The notes beneath the pieces are model-generated. The model made no database searches. It was not told where the DNA came from and saw only the letters and a program-made list of their open reading frames with translations. Below, piece by piece: positions 35,233 through 43,653 of a DNA stretch of 64,000 nt. Each line of letters opens with the position of its first letter. Positions within the stretch are counted from its first letter, which is position 1. The translations under genes were made by a program, and so were the position numbers. Where the stretch lies: the NCBI GenBank assembly GCA_910577565.1, contig CAJTNJ010000002.1, forward strand, positions 1 to 64,000. Reading direction: 5' to 3'. The stretch comes from an uncultured Oscillospiraceae bacterium. Its GTDB lineage: Bacteria; Bacillota; Clostridia; Oscillospirales; Ruminococcaceae.

Positions 35233-35820
35233 ATGCGCTATTTTAATGCTAAATTTATTACTTCATATGCGTTTATTGAGCAAATGCCGCAATCTGACAA
35301 TATAGAAATAGTGTTTGCCGGAAGATCTAATGTTGGCAAGTCTTCTATGATAAATAAATTATTTAATAAAAAAAATCTTGCAAGAGTCAGTTCTGTTCCA
35401 GGTAAAACTGCTACTATAAATTTTTATGCGGTTGATGATGTTAATTTTGTAGATTTACCCGGCTATGGTTATGCAAAAGTGTCAAAGTCTGAACAAAAAC
35501 GCTTTAAAAAACTAATAGAAGATTATTTTAAAGCAAACAGAAATATAGGTCTTATAATATTGCTTATAGATATGAGACACGGTCCCAGTACACTTGATTT
35601 GAAAATGGTGAATTTCTTTGTTGATGCTGAGCTTCCTTTTATAATATTGTTAACAAAGTCAGATAAAATAAAAAAAAGTCAAAGAGATAAAATGCTAAAA
35701 ATTATAAAAAGTGAGCTGCCGTTTTCAGATCAAATTGAGCAGATTCCATTTTCGTCACAGACTGGTGAAGGTGTAGACAAGCTTCGCGAATTGATTGATT
35801 ATGTTTGCAATGATGAATAA
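35233..35820 (+). CDS. engB: Ribosome biogenesis GTPase EngB (YsxC/YihA)
   Basis: A 195-residue GTPase needed for 50S assembly. Motifs are G1 AGRSNVGKSSMI, G2 PGKTATINFY, G3 DLPGYGYAK, G4 LTKSDKIKKS. The ATG at 35233 (GGAG at 35218) gives MRYFNAKFITSYAF; a TTG at 35197 lies within lon and is not preferred. It is coupled to lon by a short spacer. Confidence 0.95.
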   Translation: MRYFNAKFITSYAFIEQMPQSDNIEIVFAGRSNVGKSSMINKLFNKKNLARVSSVPGKTATINFYAVDDVNFVDLPGYGYAKVSKSEQKRFKKLIEDYFKANRNIGLIILLIDMRHGPSTLDLKMVNFFVDAELPFIILLTKSDKIKKSQRDKMLKIIKSELPFSDQIEQIPFSSQTGEGVDKLRELIDYVCNDE

Positions 35821-35855
35821 GATTAAAATTGAATAAAATCGGAGGTTTAAAACAA

Positions 35856-37154
35856 ATGTTTGTTTCAGAAAATTTAAGTGTTAATGAAAAAGGTAACTTG
35901 ACGATTGGTGGAGTTGATACTATAGATTTGGTAAACCAATATGGCACACCATTATATGTTTTGGATAAAGATTTAATCAGGAAGAACTGCAAGAAATTCG
36001 TTAAGTCAATAAATAAGCATTATGATGGTAACGGTCTTGTTTGTTATGCAAGCAAAGCGCTTTCTTGTAAGGAAATATATAGGATTATGAAAGATGAAGG
36101 GCTTGGAGTTGATACCGTATCCATTGGCGAGATGTATACTGCTCTTTCGGTTGGCTTTCCTGCAGAAAAAATTTATTTTCATGGAAATAATAAAGCTGAT
36201 GAGGAACTCAAATTTGCTCTTGAAAATAAAATTGGAAGGATTGTTGTTGACAACTTGCAAGAGCTAAAGCGTTTGAGTGAGCTTGCTGTAAAACTTGGAG
36301 TAGTTGCGTCTATAATGCTTAGAGTAAAACCTGGAATTGATGCACATACGCATGATTTCATTAGAACCGGTCAAATTGATTCTAAGTTTGGTTTTGCAAT
36401 CGAAACAAACGAGGCGTTAGAAGCCGCAAAGTGTGTGGTTGATTCTAAAAATATAAATTTAGTTGGAGCCCATTGCCACATAGGTTCACAAATACTTGAT
36501 GTTGACCCTTTTATGCTTGCTGCCGAAGTTATGATCGATTACATAAATGATGTTAAAAATAGTACATCTGTCACAATGTCTGAACTCAATCTCGGTGGTG
36601 GGTTTGGAATAAAATATACTTCAAATGATGACCCTGTTGACTATGAGAATTATATGGAACCGGTATCGGAAGTTTTAAATAAAAAGTGTAGTGATTATGG
36701 AATAAAAACACCATTTATAGTTATAGAACCCGGTAGGTCTTTAATCGGTCCTGCAGGAATTACTTTATATAAAGTTGGTGCGAGAAAGGAAATACCAAAT
36801 ATTAGAACATATATTTCGGTTGATGGAGGCATGACGGACAATCCGAGATATGCACTATATAAATCAAAATATGATGCTTTGGTTGCAAACAAAGCTAATC
36901 TTGAAAAAACAGATGTTGTAACTATTGCGGGTAAATGCTGTGAAAGTGGTGATTTAATAGGTGAAAACATTAAACTTCAACATGCAGAAGCTGGAGACAT
37001 AATTGCTATTTGTGCTACCGGCGCGTATAACTATTCCATGTCATCTAATTACAATAGAATTTTAAAACCGCCTATTGTCATGGTAAGTGGTGGTAAGAGT
37101 AGGGTAGTGGTAAAAAGAGAAACATTGAAAGATTTGGTTAGAAATGATATTTAG
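35856..37154 (+). CDS. lysA: Diaminopimelate decarboxylase
   Basis: A 432-residue PLP enzyme of the alanine-racemase-fold group IV family; it makes lysine from meso-diaminopimelate. PLP lysine is in VCYASKALSCKEI. Other blocks are GAHCHIGSQILD, LNLGGGFGIKY, EPGRSLIGPAG and the catalytic Cys region GKCCESGDLIGE. The ATG at 35856 has GGAGG; the TTG at 35829 is upstream of the RBS. It is transcribed with engB, and I saw no L-box in front. Confidence 0.96.
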   Translation: MFVSENLSVNEKGNLTIGGVDTIDLVNQYGTPLYVLDKDLIRKNCKKFVKSINKHYDGNGLVCYASKALSCKEIYRIMKDEGLGVDTVSIGEMYTALSVGFPAEKIYFHGNNKADEELKFALENKIGRIVVDNLQELKRLSELAVKLGVVASIMLRVKPGIDAHTHDFIRTGQIDSKFGFAIETNEALEAAKCVVDSKNINLVGAHCHIGSQILDVDPFMLAAEVMIDYINDVKNSTSVTMSELNLGGGFGIKYTSNDDPVDYENYMEPVSEVLNKKCSDYGIKTPFIVIEPGRSLIGPAGITLYKVGARKEIPNIRTYISVDGGMTDNPRYALYKSKYDALVANKANLEKTDVVTIAGKCCESGDLIGENIKLQHAEAGDIIAICATGAYNYSMSSNYNRILKPPIVMVSGGKSRVVVKRETLKDLVRNDI

Positions 37155-37202
37155 TTAGATAATGATTAATTTTTGGAATTAAAAATTAAGGGCGTGAGCT
37201 TT

Positions 37203-37490
37203 TTGAAAAATATTTTTGGCGATAAAAATATGGATAATCTTTATAAATGTATAGCAACGCTTAAGACTAAGGATGATTGTAAAAAATTTTTTGAGGATCT
37301 TTGCACAGTCTCCGAATTAAAAGCAATGGCTCAGCGTTTGGAAGTTGCAAAAATGTTAAATGATAAGGTCGTTTATCATGAAATTTCCCAAAAAACCGGT
37401 GCAAGTACTGCAACAATCAGCAGGGTTAACAAATGCATTTATTATGGTAATGGTGGCTACAAAAAAGCTATTTGTAATCTTGAGGATTAG
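37203..37490 (+). CDS. YerC/YecD family TrpR-related protein
   Basis: A DNA-binding protein of the YerC/YecD family, about 95 residues. It has CKKFFEDLCTVSELKAMAQR, LEVAKMLNDKVVYHEISQKT and GASTATISRVNKCIYYGNGG, which is a TrpR-like helix-turn-helix. Family members are small, widespread in Firmicutes, and their regulon is unknown. The start is uncertain: TTG 37203 with AAGGG upstream is preferred by spacing, while ATG 37230 gives MDNLYKCIATLK, closer to the usual N-terminus. Confidence 0.88.
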   Translation: MKNIFGDKNMDNLYKCIATLKTKDDCKKFFEDLCTVSELKAMAQRLEVAKMLNDKVVYHEISQKTGASTATISRVNKCIYYGNGGYKKAICNLED

Positions 37491-37493
37491 CAT

Positions 37494-38237
37494 ATGTGTG
37501 GCTATTATGAATTTGCAAAAGTTTATGACTATCTTAATAATGAAATTGATTATAAAAGAAAAGCAGAATATTTTAACTCTATTTTGCTTGAAAATGGTGT
37601 GAAAAATAAGGGCATTTTGTTAGATGCCGCTTGTGGGACGGGAAATCTTTCAATTGAAATGACCAAAAAGCATTGGGATGTTTTGGGTTGTGATAGCTCA
37701 TGTGAAATGCTAAGTATTGCTTCTTTTAAGGCACAAAAATATAATTATCCAATAACATTTATAAATCAAAAACTACAAGATCTTGATTTGTGTGACAACA
37801 TAGATGCTGCTGTTTGCATGCAGGATAGTTTAAATCATATAACTGACAGCGAAGATTTACAAAAAGCTTTTTATAAAATATCATCATTTTTAAATAAAGG
37901 TAGTGTGTTTATTTTTGATTTGAATACAATTTATAAGCATAATCACATTTTAGCAAACAATATATTTTGCTATGATTTTGATGATGTATATTTGGTATGG
38001 AAAAATAATTTGCTTGAAGATAATATTGTAAATATAGAACTGGATATTTTTAAGAAAAAGAATAAACTATATGAAAAATTTACTGAAAGTTTTAATGAGC
38101 GAGCTTATTTTGATTATGAAATAAAAGATATGCTTGATAAAGCCAGTCTTTTATTGTTACATATTTATAAATCAGATACTTTTTTGCCACCAGATGAAGA
38201 GACGCAAAGAGTTGTGTATGTAACCAGGAAGGAATGA
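37494..38237 (+). CDS. SAM-dependent class I methyltransferase
   Basis: A 247-residue methyltransferase. Motif I is LLDAACGTGNLSIEM, preceded by FAKVYDYLNNEIDY, typical of the Clostridial methyltransferases encoded before hslO. VLGCDSSCEML carries the acidic residue that binds the SAM ribose, and AAVCMQDSLNHI is the motif after it. The substrate is unknown. It follows the YerC-like gene by 3 bases and overlaps hslO by four (ATGA). Confidence 0.85.
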   Translation: MCGYYEFAKVYDYLNNEIDYKRKAEYFNSILLENGVKNKGILLDAACGTGNLSIEMTKKHWDVLGCDSSCEMLSIASFKAQKYNYPITFINQKLQDLDLCDNIDAAVCMQDSLNHITDSEDLQKAFYKISSFLNKGSVFIFDLNTIYKHNHILANNIFCYDFDDVYLVWKNNLLEDNIVNIELDIFKKKNKLYEKFTESFNERAYFDYEIKDMLDKASLLLLHIYKSDTFLPPDEETQRVVYVTRKE

Positions 38238-39145
38238 ATCTAATGCCAAATTTAGCAAGAGCCATTACAAAAGATGGTTCTGCATTTGCAGTTGCAATAG
38301 ATGCAAAAAATATTGTATCAGCAATAGAAAAGAATCATAAAACATCAGCTGTCATTTCAGCAGCGCTTGGTAGACTTGCAATATCGTCTGCACTTATTGG
38401 TTCGCTTTTAAAAAATGAAAGGGACAGCATAACGCTTCGTGTAAAGGGAGATGGACCAGCAGGTAGCTTGATAGCAGTAGCAAATGGAAAAGGCAATGTA
38501 AAGGCTTATGTAGATCACCCAGTTGTAGAAATGCCCTTAAATGATATTGGCAAACTTGACGTTAAAGGAGCAGTTGGTGAAAATGGCACGCTAAGTGTTA
38601 TAAAAGATTTGGGACTAAAAGAACCATATAGCAGTCAAATTCCGTTGGTTTCGGGCGAGATTGCGGAAGATATTACAAATTATTTTGCAAAAAGTGAACA
38701 AATCCCAACCGTTTGTGCGCTGGGTGTACTTGTAAATAAAAATTTGACAATAAAAGCTGCCGGCGGCTTTTTAATTCAGCTTTTGCCTTTTGCCGACGAT
38801 AGTGTAATAAATATAATTGAAGAAAATATTTCCAAGCTAAACGCAGTTTCAAAACTTTATGATGATGGTATAACTTCAAGTGAGCTTGCACTTAAGCTTC
38901 TTAATGGAACAAATCCTAAGTTGCTTTATGAAGGTGAAGTTAAATATAACTGCGATTGCAATAAATTGCGGGTTGAAAAAGTGTTGATTAGTTTAGGAAG
39001 AACAGAACTTGAGAAAATGATTGAAGAGAACAAGCCTGTTGAGATACAGTGCCATTTTTGCAACAAAAAATATAAGTTTTTTAAAGACGATATAAAAAAC
39101 TGCTTAACAGACTGCAAACAAAGGGAGAAAATGCTTGATGAGTAA
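38234..39145 (+). CDS. hslO: Redox-regulated chaperone Hsp33
   Basis: A 303-residue chaperone activated by oxidation. Core blocks are VSAIEKNHKTSAVISAALGR, LRVKGDGPAGSLIAVANGKG and GGFLIQLLPFAD. The C-terminal zinc switch is YNCDCNKLRV (CxC) and CHFCNKKYKF (CxxC). The ATG at 38234 overlaps the methyltransferase stop; an in-frame ATG at 38243 gives the common MPNLARAITKDG start and is also plausible. It overlaps miaB by 8 bases. Confidence 0.95.
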   Translation: MNLMPNLARAITKDGSAFAVAIDAKNIVSAIEKNHKTSAVISAALGRLAISSALIGSLLKNERDSITLRVKGDGPAGSLIAVANGKGNVKAYVDHPVVEMPLNDIGKLDVKGAVGENGTLSVIKDLGLKEPYSSQIPLVSGEIAEDITNYFAKSEQIPTVCALGVLVNKNLTIKAAGGFLIQLLPFADDSVINIIEENISKLNAVSKLYDDGITSSELALKLLNGTNPKLLYEGEVKYNCDCNKLRVEKVLISLGRTELEKMIEENKPVEIQCHFCNKKYKFFKDDIKNCLTDCKQREKMLDE

Positions 39146-40553
39146 ATTGGTGTTAAAACAAGAAATTTTGGAGCAAGAGCAATATATATTAAAGTGTAAA
39201 AATTTGCTTCAAAAGCAGTTTGTTCATAAAAATCCCGTTTGCTATGTTCATTCTTATGGGTGTCAGGGCAATGTTGCAGATGGCGAAAAGATAAAAGGCA
39301 TGCTTTCTAAAATGGGATATGGTTTTAGTGACAAAGCCGAAGGGTCAGATATGGTCATTTTCAACACATGCGCTGTTAGAGAAAAAGCACAGAACAGGGT
39401 TTTGGGAAATTTGGGCATGCTTATACATTATAAAGATAAAAATCCGAATATGATAATTGGACTTTGTGGGTGTATGGTTCAGCAAGAGCATGTGGCAAAT
39501 AAAATTAAAAAGCGTTTTTTAGGTGTTAATCTTGTTTTTGGAACACACGTATTACATAAATTACCGGAAATGGTTTATAAAATATTGGAAGGTCAGAAAA
39601 GAGTTTATGACACAACCGAATCTGATGGTGTTATAGCTGAAGGCCTACCTATAGTTCGCGACAGCAAGTTTAAAGCGTCAGTTCCAATTAGCTATGGTTG
39701 CAATAATTTTTGCACTTATTGCATTGTTCCTTATGTTAGAGGCCGTGAAAGAAGCCGTGATATGGATGTTGTTTATAATGAAGTTAAAGATTTGGTTAAA
39801 AGTGGCTGCAAAGAAATCACATTGCTTGGACAAAATGTAAACTCCTATGGAAATGATCTAGACTCTAACGTTAACTTTTCAAAGCTTCTTAGAGAGATTA
39901 ATGACATTGATGGTGACTTTAGAATCAGATTTATGACGTCTCATCCTAAAGATGCAACTAAAGAATTGATTGACACAATGGCAAGTTGCGAAAAAGTTTG
40001 CAAACACCTTCATCTTCCCGTTCAATGCGGAAGTGATAAAATACTTAAAGCGATGAATAGGAAATATAACACTAAGCAATATATGGAAATTGTAAATTAT
40101 GCAAGAGAAAAAATGCCGAATATATCATTTACCTCAGATATTATAGTTGGTTTTCCGGGTGAAACATATGAAGATTTTAAACTGACTTTAGAGCTTGTTA
40201 AAAAAGTAAAATATTCATCGCTATTTATGTTTATATATTCTCCGCGAAAAGGTACAAAAGCAGAGTTGATGGATGATTTTATCCCAAAAGAAGAAAAGTC
40301 CAAATGGCTTATGGAGCTTATTGATTGCCAAAATGATATAAGTGAAATGGCACATGATGAATATGTCGGAAATATTGAAAAAGTTTTGTTTGACGATATA
40401 TCAAAAACTAATGAGGGCATGCTCAGTGGATGGACAGATAGTCATTTGGTAGTTGAATGTAAATGTGATAAAATAAAAGTAGGCGAGTTTGCAGATGTTC
40501 TTATCACAAAAGCGCATCGCATGGCTTTGATAGGTGAGTTAACAACAAAATAA
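39138..40553 (+). CDS. miaB: tRNA-2-methylthio-N6-dimethylallyladenosine synthase
   Basis: A 471-residue radical-SAM methylthiotransferase that modifies A37 of tRNAs reading U-starting codons. The N-terminal cluster cysteines are in SYGCQGNVADGE, FNTCAVREKAQ and GLCGCMVQQE. The radical SAM motif is YGCNNFCTYCIVPYVRG. A TRAM domain ends the protein. Start ATG 39138 lies inside the end of hslO. miaA, which makes its substrate, is encoded in the same gene cluster. Confidence 0.97.
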   Translation: MSKLVLKQEILEQEQYILKCKNLLQKQFVHKNPVCYVHSYGCQGNVADGEKIKGMLSKMGYGFSDKAEGSDMVIFNTCAVREKAQNRVLGNLGMLIHYKDKNPNMIIGLCGCMVQQEHVANKIKKRFLGVNLVFGTHVLHKLPEMVYKILEGQKRVYDTTESDGVIAEGLPIVRDSKFKASVPISYGCNNFCTYCIVPYVRGRERSRDMDVVYNEVKDLVKSGCKEITLLGQNVNSYGNDLDSNVNFSKLLREINDIDGDFRIRFMTSHPKDATKELIDTMASCEKVCKHLHLPVQCGSDKILKAMNRKYNTKQYMEIVNYAREKMPNISFTSDIIVGFPGETYEDFKLTLELVKKVKYSSLFMFIYSPRKGTKAELMDDFIPKEEKSKWLMELIDCQNDISEMAHDEYVGNIEKVLFDDISKTNEGMLSGWTDSHLVVECKCDKIKVGEFADVLITKAHRMALIGELTTK

Positions 40554-40573
40554 TTAAAAATGGAGAATTGTAC

Positions 40574-40990
40574 ATGGATATTATTAAAATGGCGCGTAAT
40601 TTAGGCAAAGAAATACAAAATACAACTGAATATATAAACTTGACAAAAGCTAAGCAAGACAATGATAATGACAGTGAGCTTGCAGACCTTATTGGAAAAT
40701 TCAATTTGGTTAAACTAAAAATTCAACATCTTTCAAATGACATGGATGAAAAAAATAAGGTAGATATTGAAAAAGAAAATGAAAAACTATCTAAATTATA
40801 TGAAAAAATAATGCAAAATGAAAATATGATAGCTTTTAACAAAGCAAGCAAAGAAATAAATGACATGATGAATAAAATAAACAGAATTCTTACCGCAGCT
40901 GTTAATGGCGAAGACCCTATGACTTGTTCTGACACTTTGCAAACAGCATGTAACGGCCAATGTAGTAGATGTTCTTCTGGATGTAATTAA
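40574..40990 (+). CDS. YlbF/YmcA family protein with C-terminal cysteine cluster
   Basis: A 138-residue helical protein. It has the pattern MDIIKMARNLGKEIQNTTEY and LGKFNLV-like helices, with a C-terminal tail MTCSDTLQTACNGQCSRCSS that holds five cysteines including the final GCN. In B. subtilis, YlbF, YmcA and YaaT form an iron-sulfur complex that helps RNase Y and development. The tail here could bind such a cluster or zinc. Start ATG 40574 with GGAG. It lies between miaB and mutS. Confidence 0.8.
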   Translation: MDIIKMARNLGKEIQNTTEYINLTKAKQDNDNDSELADLIGKFNLVKLKIQHLSNDMDEKNKVDIEKENEKLSKLYEKIMQNENMIAFNKASKEINDMMNKINRILTAAVNGEDPMTCSDTLQTACNGQCSRCSSGCN

Positions 40991-41029
40991 ATTTTTAGAC
41001 GATAATGAGTAATAAGAGGTGGATGTATA

Positions 41030-43642
41030 ATGAATGAATCTATAGACATGAAAAAATTGTCTCCAATGATGCAGCAGTATATGGAGATAAAAAATCAGCA
41101 TAAAAACCATTTATTGTTTTTTAGATTAGGAGATTTTTATGAGCTGTTTTTTGAAGATGCCATTGTTGCATCAAAGGAGCTTGAAATTACGCTAACAGGC
41201 AAAGAATGTGGACTTGCTGAGCGCGCTCCTATGTGCGGCATTCCTTATCACAGTGTTGATACATACATAAAAAAGTTAATAAGCAAAGGTTTCAAAATTG
41301 CGATATGTGAACAAACTGATAAGATGGATTTAAAAAAAGGTATCGTTAAGCGTGATGTGGTTAGAATAATAACTCCAGGTACTATATCCGAGTCTAGTAT
41401 GCTTGAAGACGGAATAAACAACTACATTTGTTCTGTATTTTTAAAAGGAAATGATTTTGGCATATGTTTTGCTGACATATCTACTGGCGCTGTGCATGTA
41501 ACGCAAGTGAATTCGGAAAATGTGACACTATCTTTGATAAATGAATTTGAGCGTTTTATGCCGTCTGAAATTTTATATAATAATGATGTTGCAAATTTAA
41601 AAGAAGTTAGTAAATATCTTGCTAAACGTCTTAAATGCATAGGCGAACTTTTAGATGACAATAAATATAATATAAATGAATTTGAAAAGATAATAAATGG
41701 TCAATTTTCAAAAATTCCAAAAGATATAATTCATTCGAATTTTTGCATTTATTCGCTCGGAGCTTTGGTTTCTTACTTAAAGGATACTCAAAAAGAGGGG
41801 GCAAAAAGGCTTGTTGATTTAAGATATTATAACGATTGTCAATATATGGGTTTGGATGCAACTGTCAGAAGGAACTTAGAACTGACTCAAACTATGAGAA
41901 CCGGTCAAAAACGTGGAAGTTTGCTTTGGGTGCTTGACAAAACAAAAACCGCTATGGGCAAAAGACTTATAAGAAAGCTTATAGAGCAGCCTCTAATTAA
42001 TCCCATACAAATTAAAAGACGCCACGATGCAGTTGAAGCTTTGACTCAAAAACCTGCATTAAGGGATGATATATTTGATGTGTTGTCAAAAATATATGAT
42101 CTTGAAAGGCTTATGACAAAAGTAATTTATGGCTCAATTAATCCAAGAGAATTTAAATCTTTGTCATATACCATCGGAGAATTGCCGCAGCTTAAAGAAT
42201 ATTTAAATATGATTAATGATCCACTTATTCAAAGCATTAATAAAAATATAAACGATATGACCGATATTCACGAGCTTTTGGAAAGTGTGCTTGTTGAAGA
42301 GCCTCCTGTTACTATCAAAGAAGGCGGTGTAATTTGTAAAGGTTTTAATAAAGAACTTGATGAATTAAGAAATATCAGAGAAAACGGCAAGGATATGCTT
42401 TTGCAAATTGAAGCTCAAGAGCGCGAAAGGACCGGAATTAGCAAGCTAAGAATTAATTATAATCGCGTATTTGGCTATTATATAGAAATTACAAAGTCGT
42501 TTCTTGATAAAGTACCTGATAATTATATCAGAAAACAAACACTCACTTCTAGCGAGCGTTTTATTACACAGGAACTCAAAGAGTATGAAGAAAAAATTCT
42601 TACCGCAAGTGAAAGAAGTATAACGATTGAACAAGATATATTTGAAGAAATGCGAAGATTTGTAGCAGAGAGATTAATAATAATTCAATCTACCGCTGAG
42701 GCTGTTTCAATGGTGGATGTGCTTTGTTCATTTTCACTTGTGGCACAACAAAACAGATACACAAAGCCACAGATTACTACTGATGGAGAAATTATAATAA
42801 AAGAAGGAAGGCACCCTGTAGTTGAAGCTGTAATCGATCTGCCTTTTGTTCCCAATGATACAACAATCAACGTTGCAGATAACAAGATGATGGTCATAAC
42901 AGGTCCAAATATGGCGGGAAAATCGACTTATATGAGGCAAGTGGCGTTGATTGTACTAATGGCTCAAATAGGTAGTTTTGTTCCGGCAGAATTTGCAAAA
43001 ATTGGAATTGTAGACAAAATATTTACACGTGTAGGAGCATCTGATGACTTAACAGCTGGGCAGTCCACATTTATGGTTGAAATGAGCGAAGTTGCAAAGA
43101 TATTGAAAAATGCAACTTCAAACAGCCTTATAATACTTGATGAAATAGGGCGTGGTACATCTACTTTTGATGGCATGAGCATAGCAAAAGCTGTGGCAGA
43201 ATATATAATTAATTCAAAAGAGCTTGGCAGCAAGACACTTTTTGCTACACACTACCACGAACTGACATCATTGGAGCAAGAATTAAATGGCGTGGTAAAT
43301 TATAATATAGCAGTTAAAAAGCGTGGAGATGATATTACATTTTTAAGGAAGATAGTAAAAGGTGGAGTTGACGACAGCTATGGTATAGCTGTTGCAAAGC
43401 TTGCAGGTATTCCAGATAGCGTTATAAAAAGAGCAAACGTAATTTTAAAAGAATTAGAGAGTGAAAAAATCGGTTATATTAAAAATGAACAGTCAAAAAC
43501 AGATGAAAACTTAGACCAAATTCCTTTGTTATCGAGTGGTGATGAAAAGGTAATTAAAAAGTTAAAAGATCTTTCACTTGATACTTTAACACCTATTGAA
43601 GCGATGAATGTGTTGTATAATTTAAAACAAGACTTGGGGTAG
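41030..43642 (+). CDS. mutS: DNA mismatch repair protein MutS
   Basis: An 870-residue MutS. The mismatch-reading Phe-x-Glu is in FFRLGDFYELFFEDA (GDFYE). Walker A is ITGPNMAGKSTYMRQ and Walker B is LIILDEIGRGTSTFDG; FATHYHELTSLE is the H-loop. A C-terminal tail with SLDTLTPIEAMNVLYNLK is the tetramer region. It recognises base mismatches and recruits MutL, encoded 11 bases downstream. Full length. Confidence 0.98.
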   Translation: MNESIDMKKLSPMMQQYMEIKNQHKNHLLFFRLGDFYELFFEDAIVASKELEITLTGKECGLAERAPMCGIPYHSVDTYIKKLISKGFKIAICEQTDKMDLKKGIVKRDVVRIITPGTISESSMLEDGINNYICSVFLKGNDFGICFADISTGAVHVTQVNSENVTLSLINEFERFMPSEILYNNDVANLKEVSKYLAKRLKCIGELLDDNKYNINEFEKIINGQFSKIPKDIIHSNFCIYSLGALVSYLKDTQKEGAKRLVDLRYYNDCQYMGLDATVRRNLELTQTMRTGQKRGSLLWVLDKTKTAMGKRLIRKLIEQPLINPIQIKRRHDAVEALTQKPALRDDIFDVLSKIYDLERLMTKVIYGSINPREFKSLSYTIGELPQLKEYLNMINDPLIQSINKNINDMTDIHELLESVLVEEPPVTIKEGGVICKGFNKELDELRNIRENGKDMLLQIEAQERERTGISKLRINYNRVFGYYIEITKSFLDKVPDNYIRKQTLTSSERFITQELKEYEEKILTASERSITIEQDIFEEMRRFVAERLIIIQSTAEAVSMVDVLCSFSLVAQQNRYTKPQITTDGEIIIKEGRHPVVEAVIDLPFVPNDTTINVADNKMMVITGPNMAGKSTYMRQVALIVLMAQIGSFVPAEFAKIGIVDKIFTRVGASDDLTAGQSTFMVEMSEVAKILKNATSNSLIILDEIGRGTSTFDGMSIAKAVAEYIINSKELGSKTLFATHYHELTSLEQELNGVVNYNIAVKKRGDDITFLRKIVKGGVDDSYGIAVAKLAGIPDSVIKRANVILKELESEKIGYIKNEQSKTDENLDQIPLLSSGDEKVIKKLKDLSLDTLTPIEAMNVLYNLKQDLG

Positions 43643-43653
43643 GGGGATAAATT

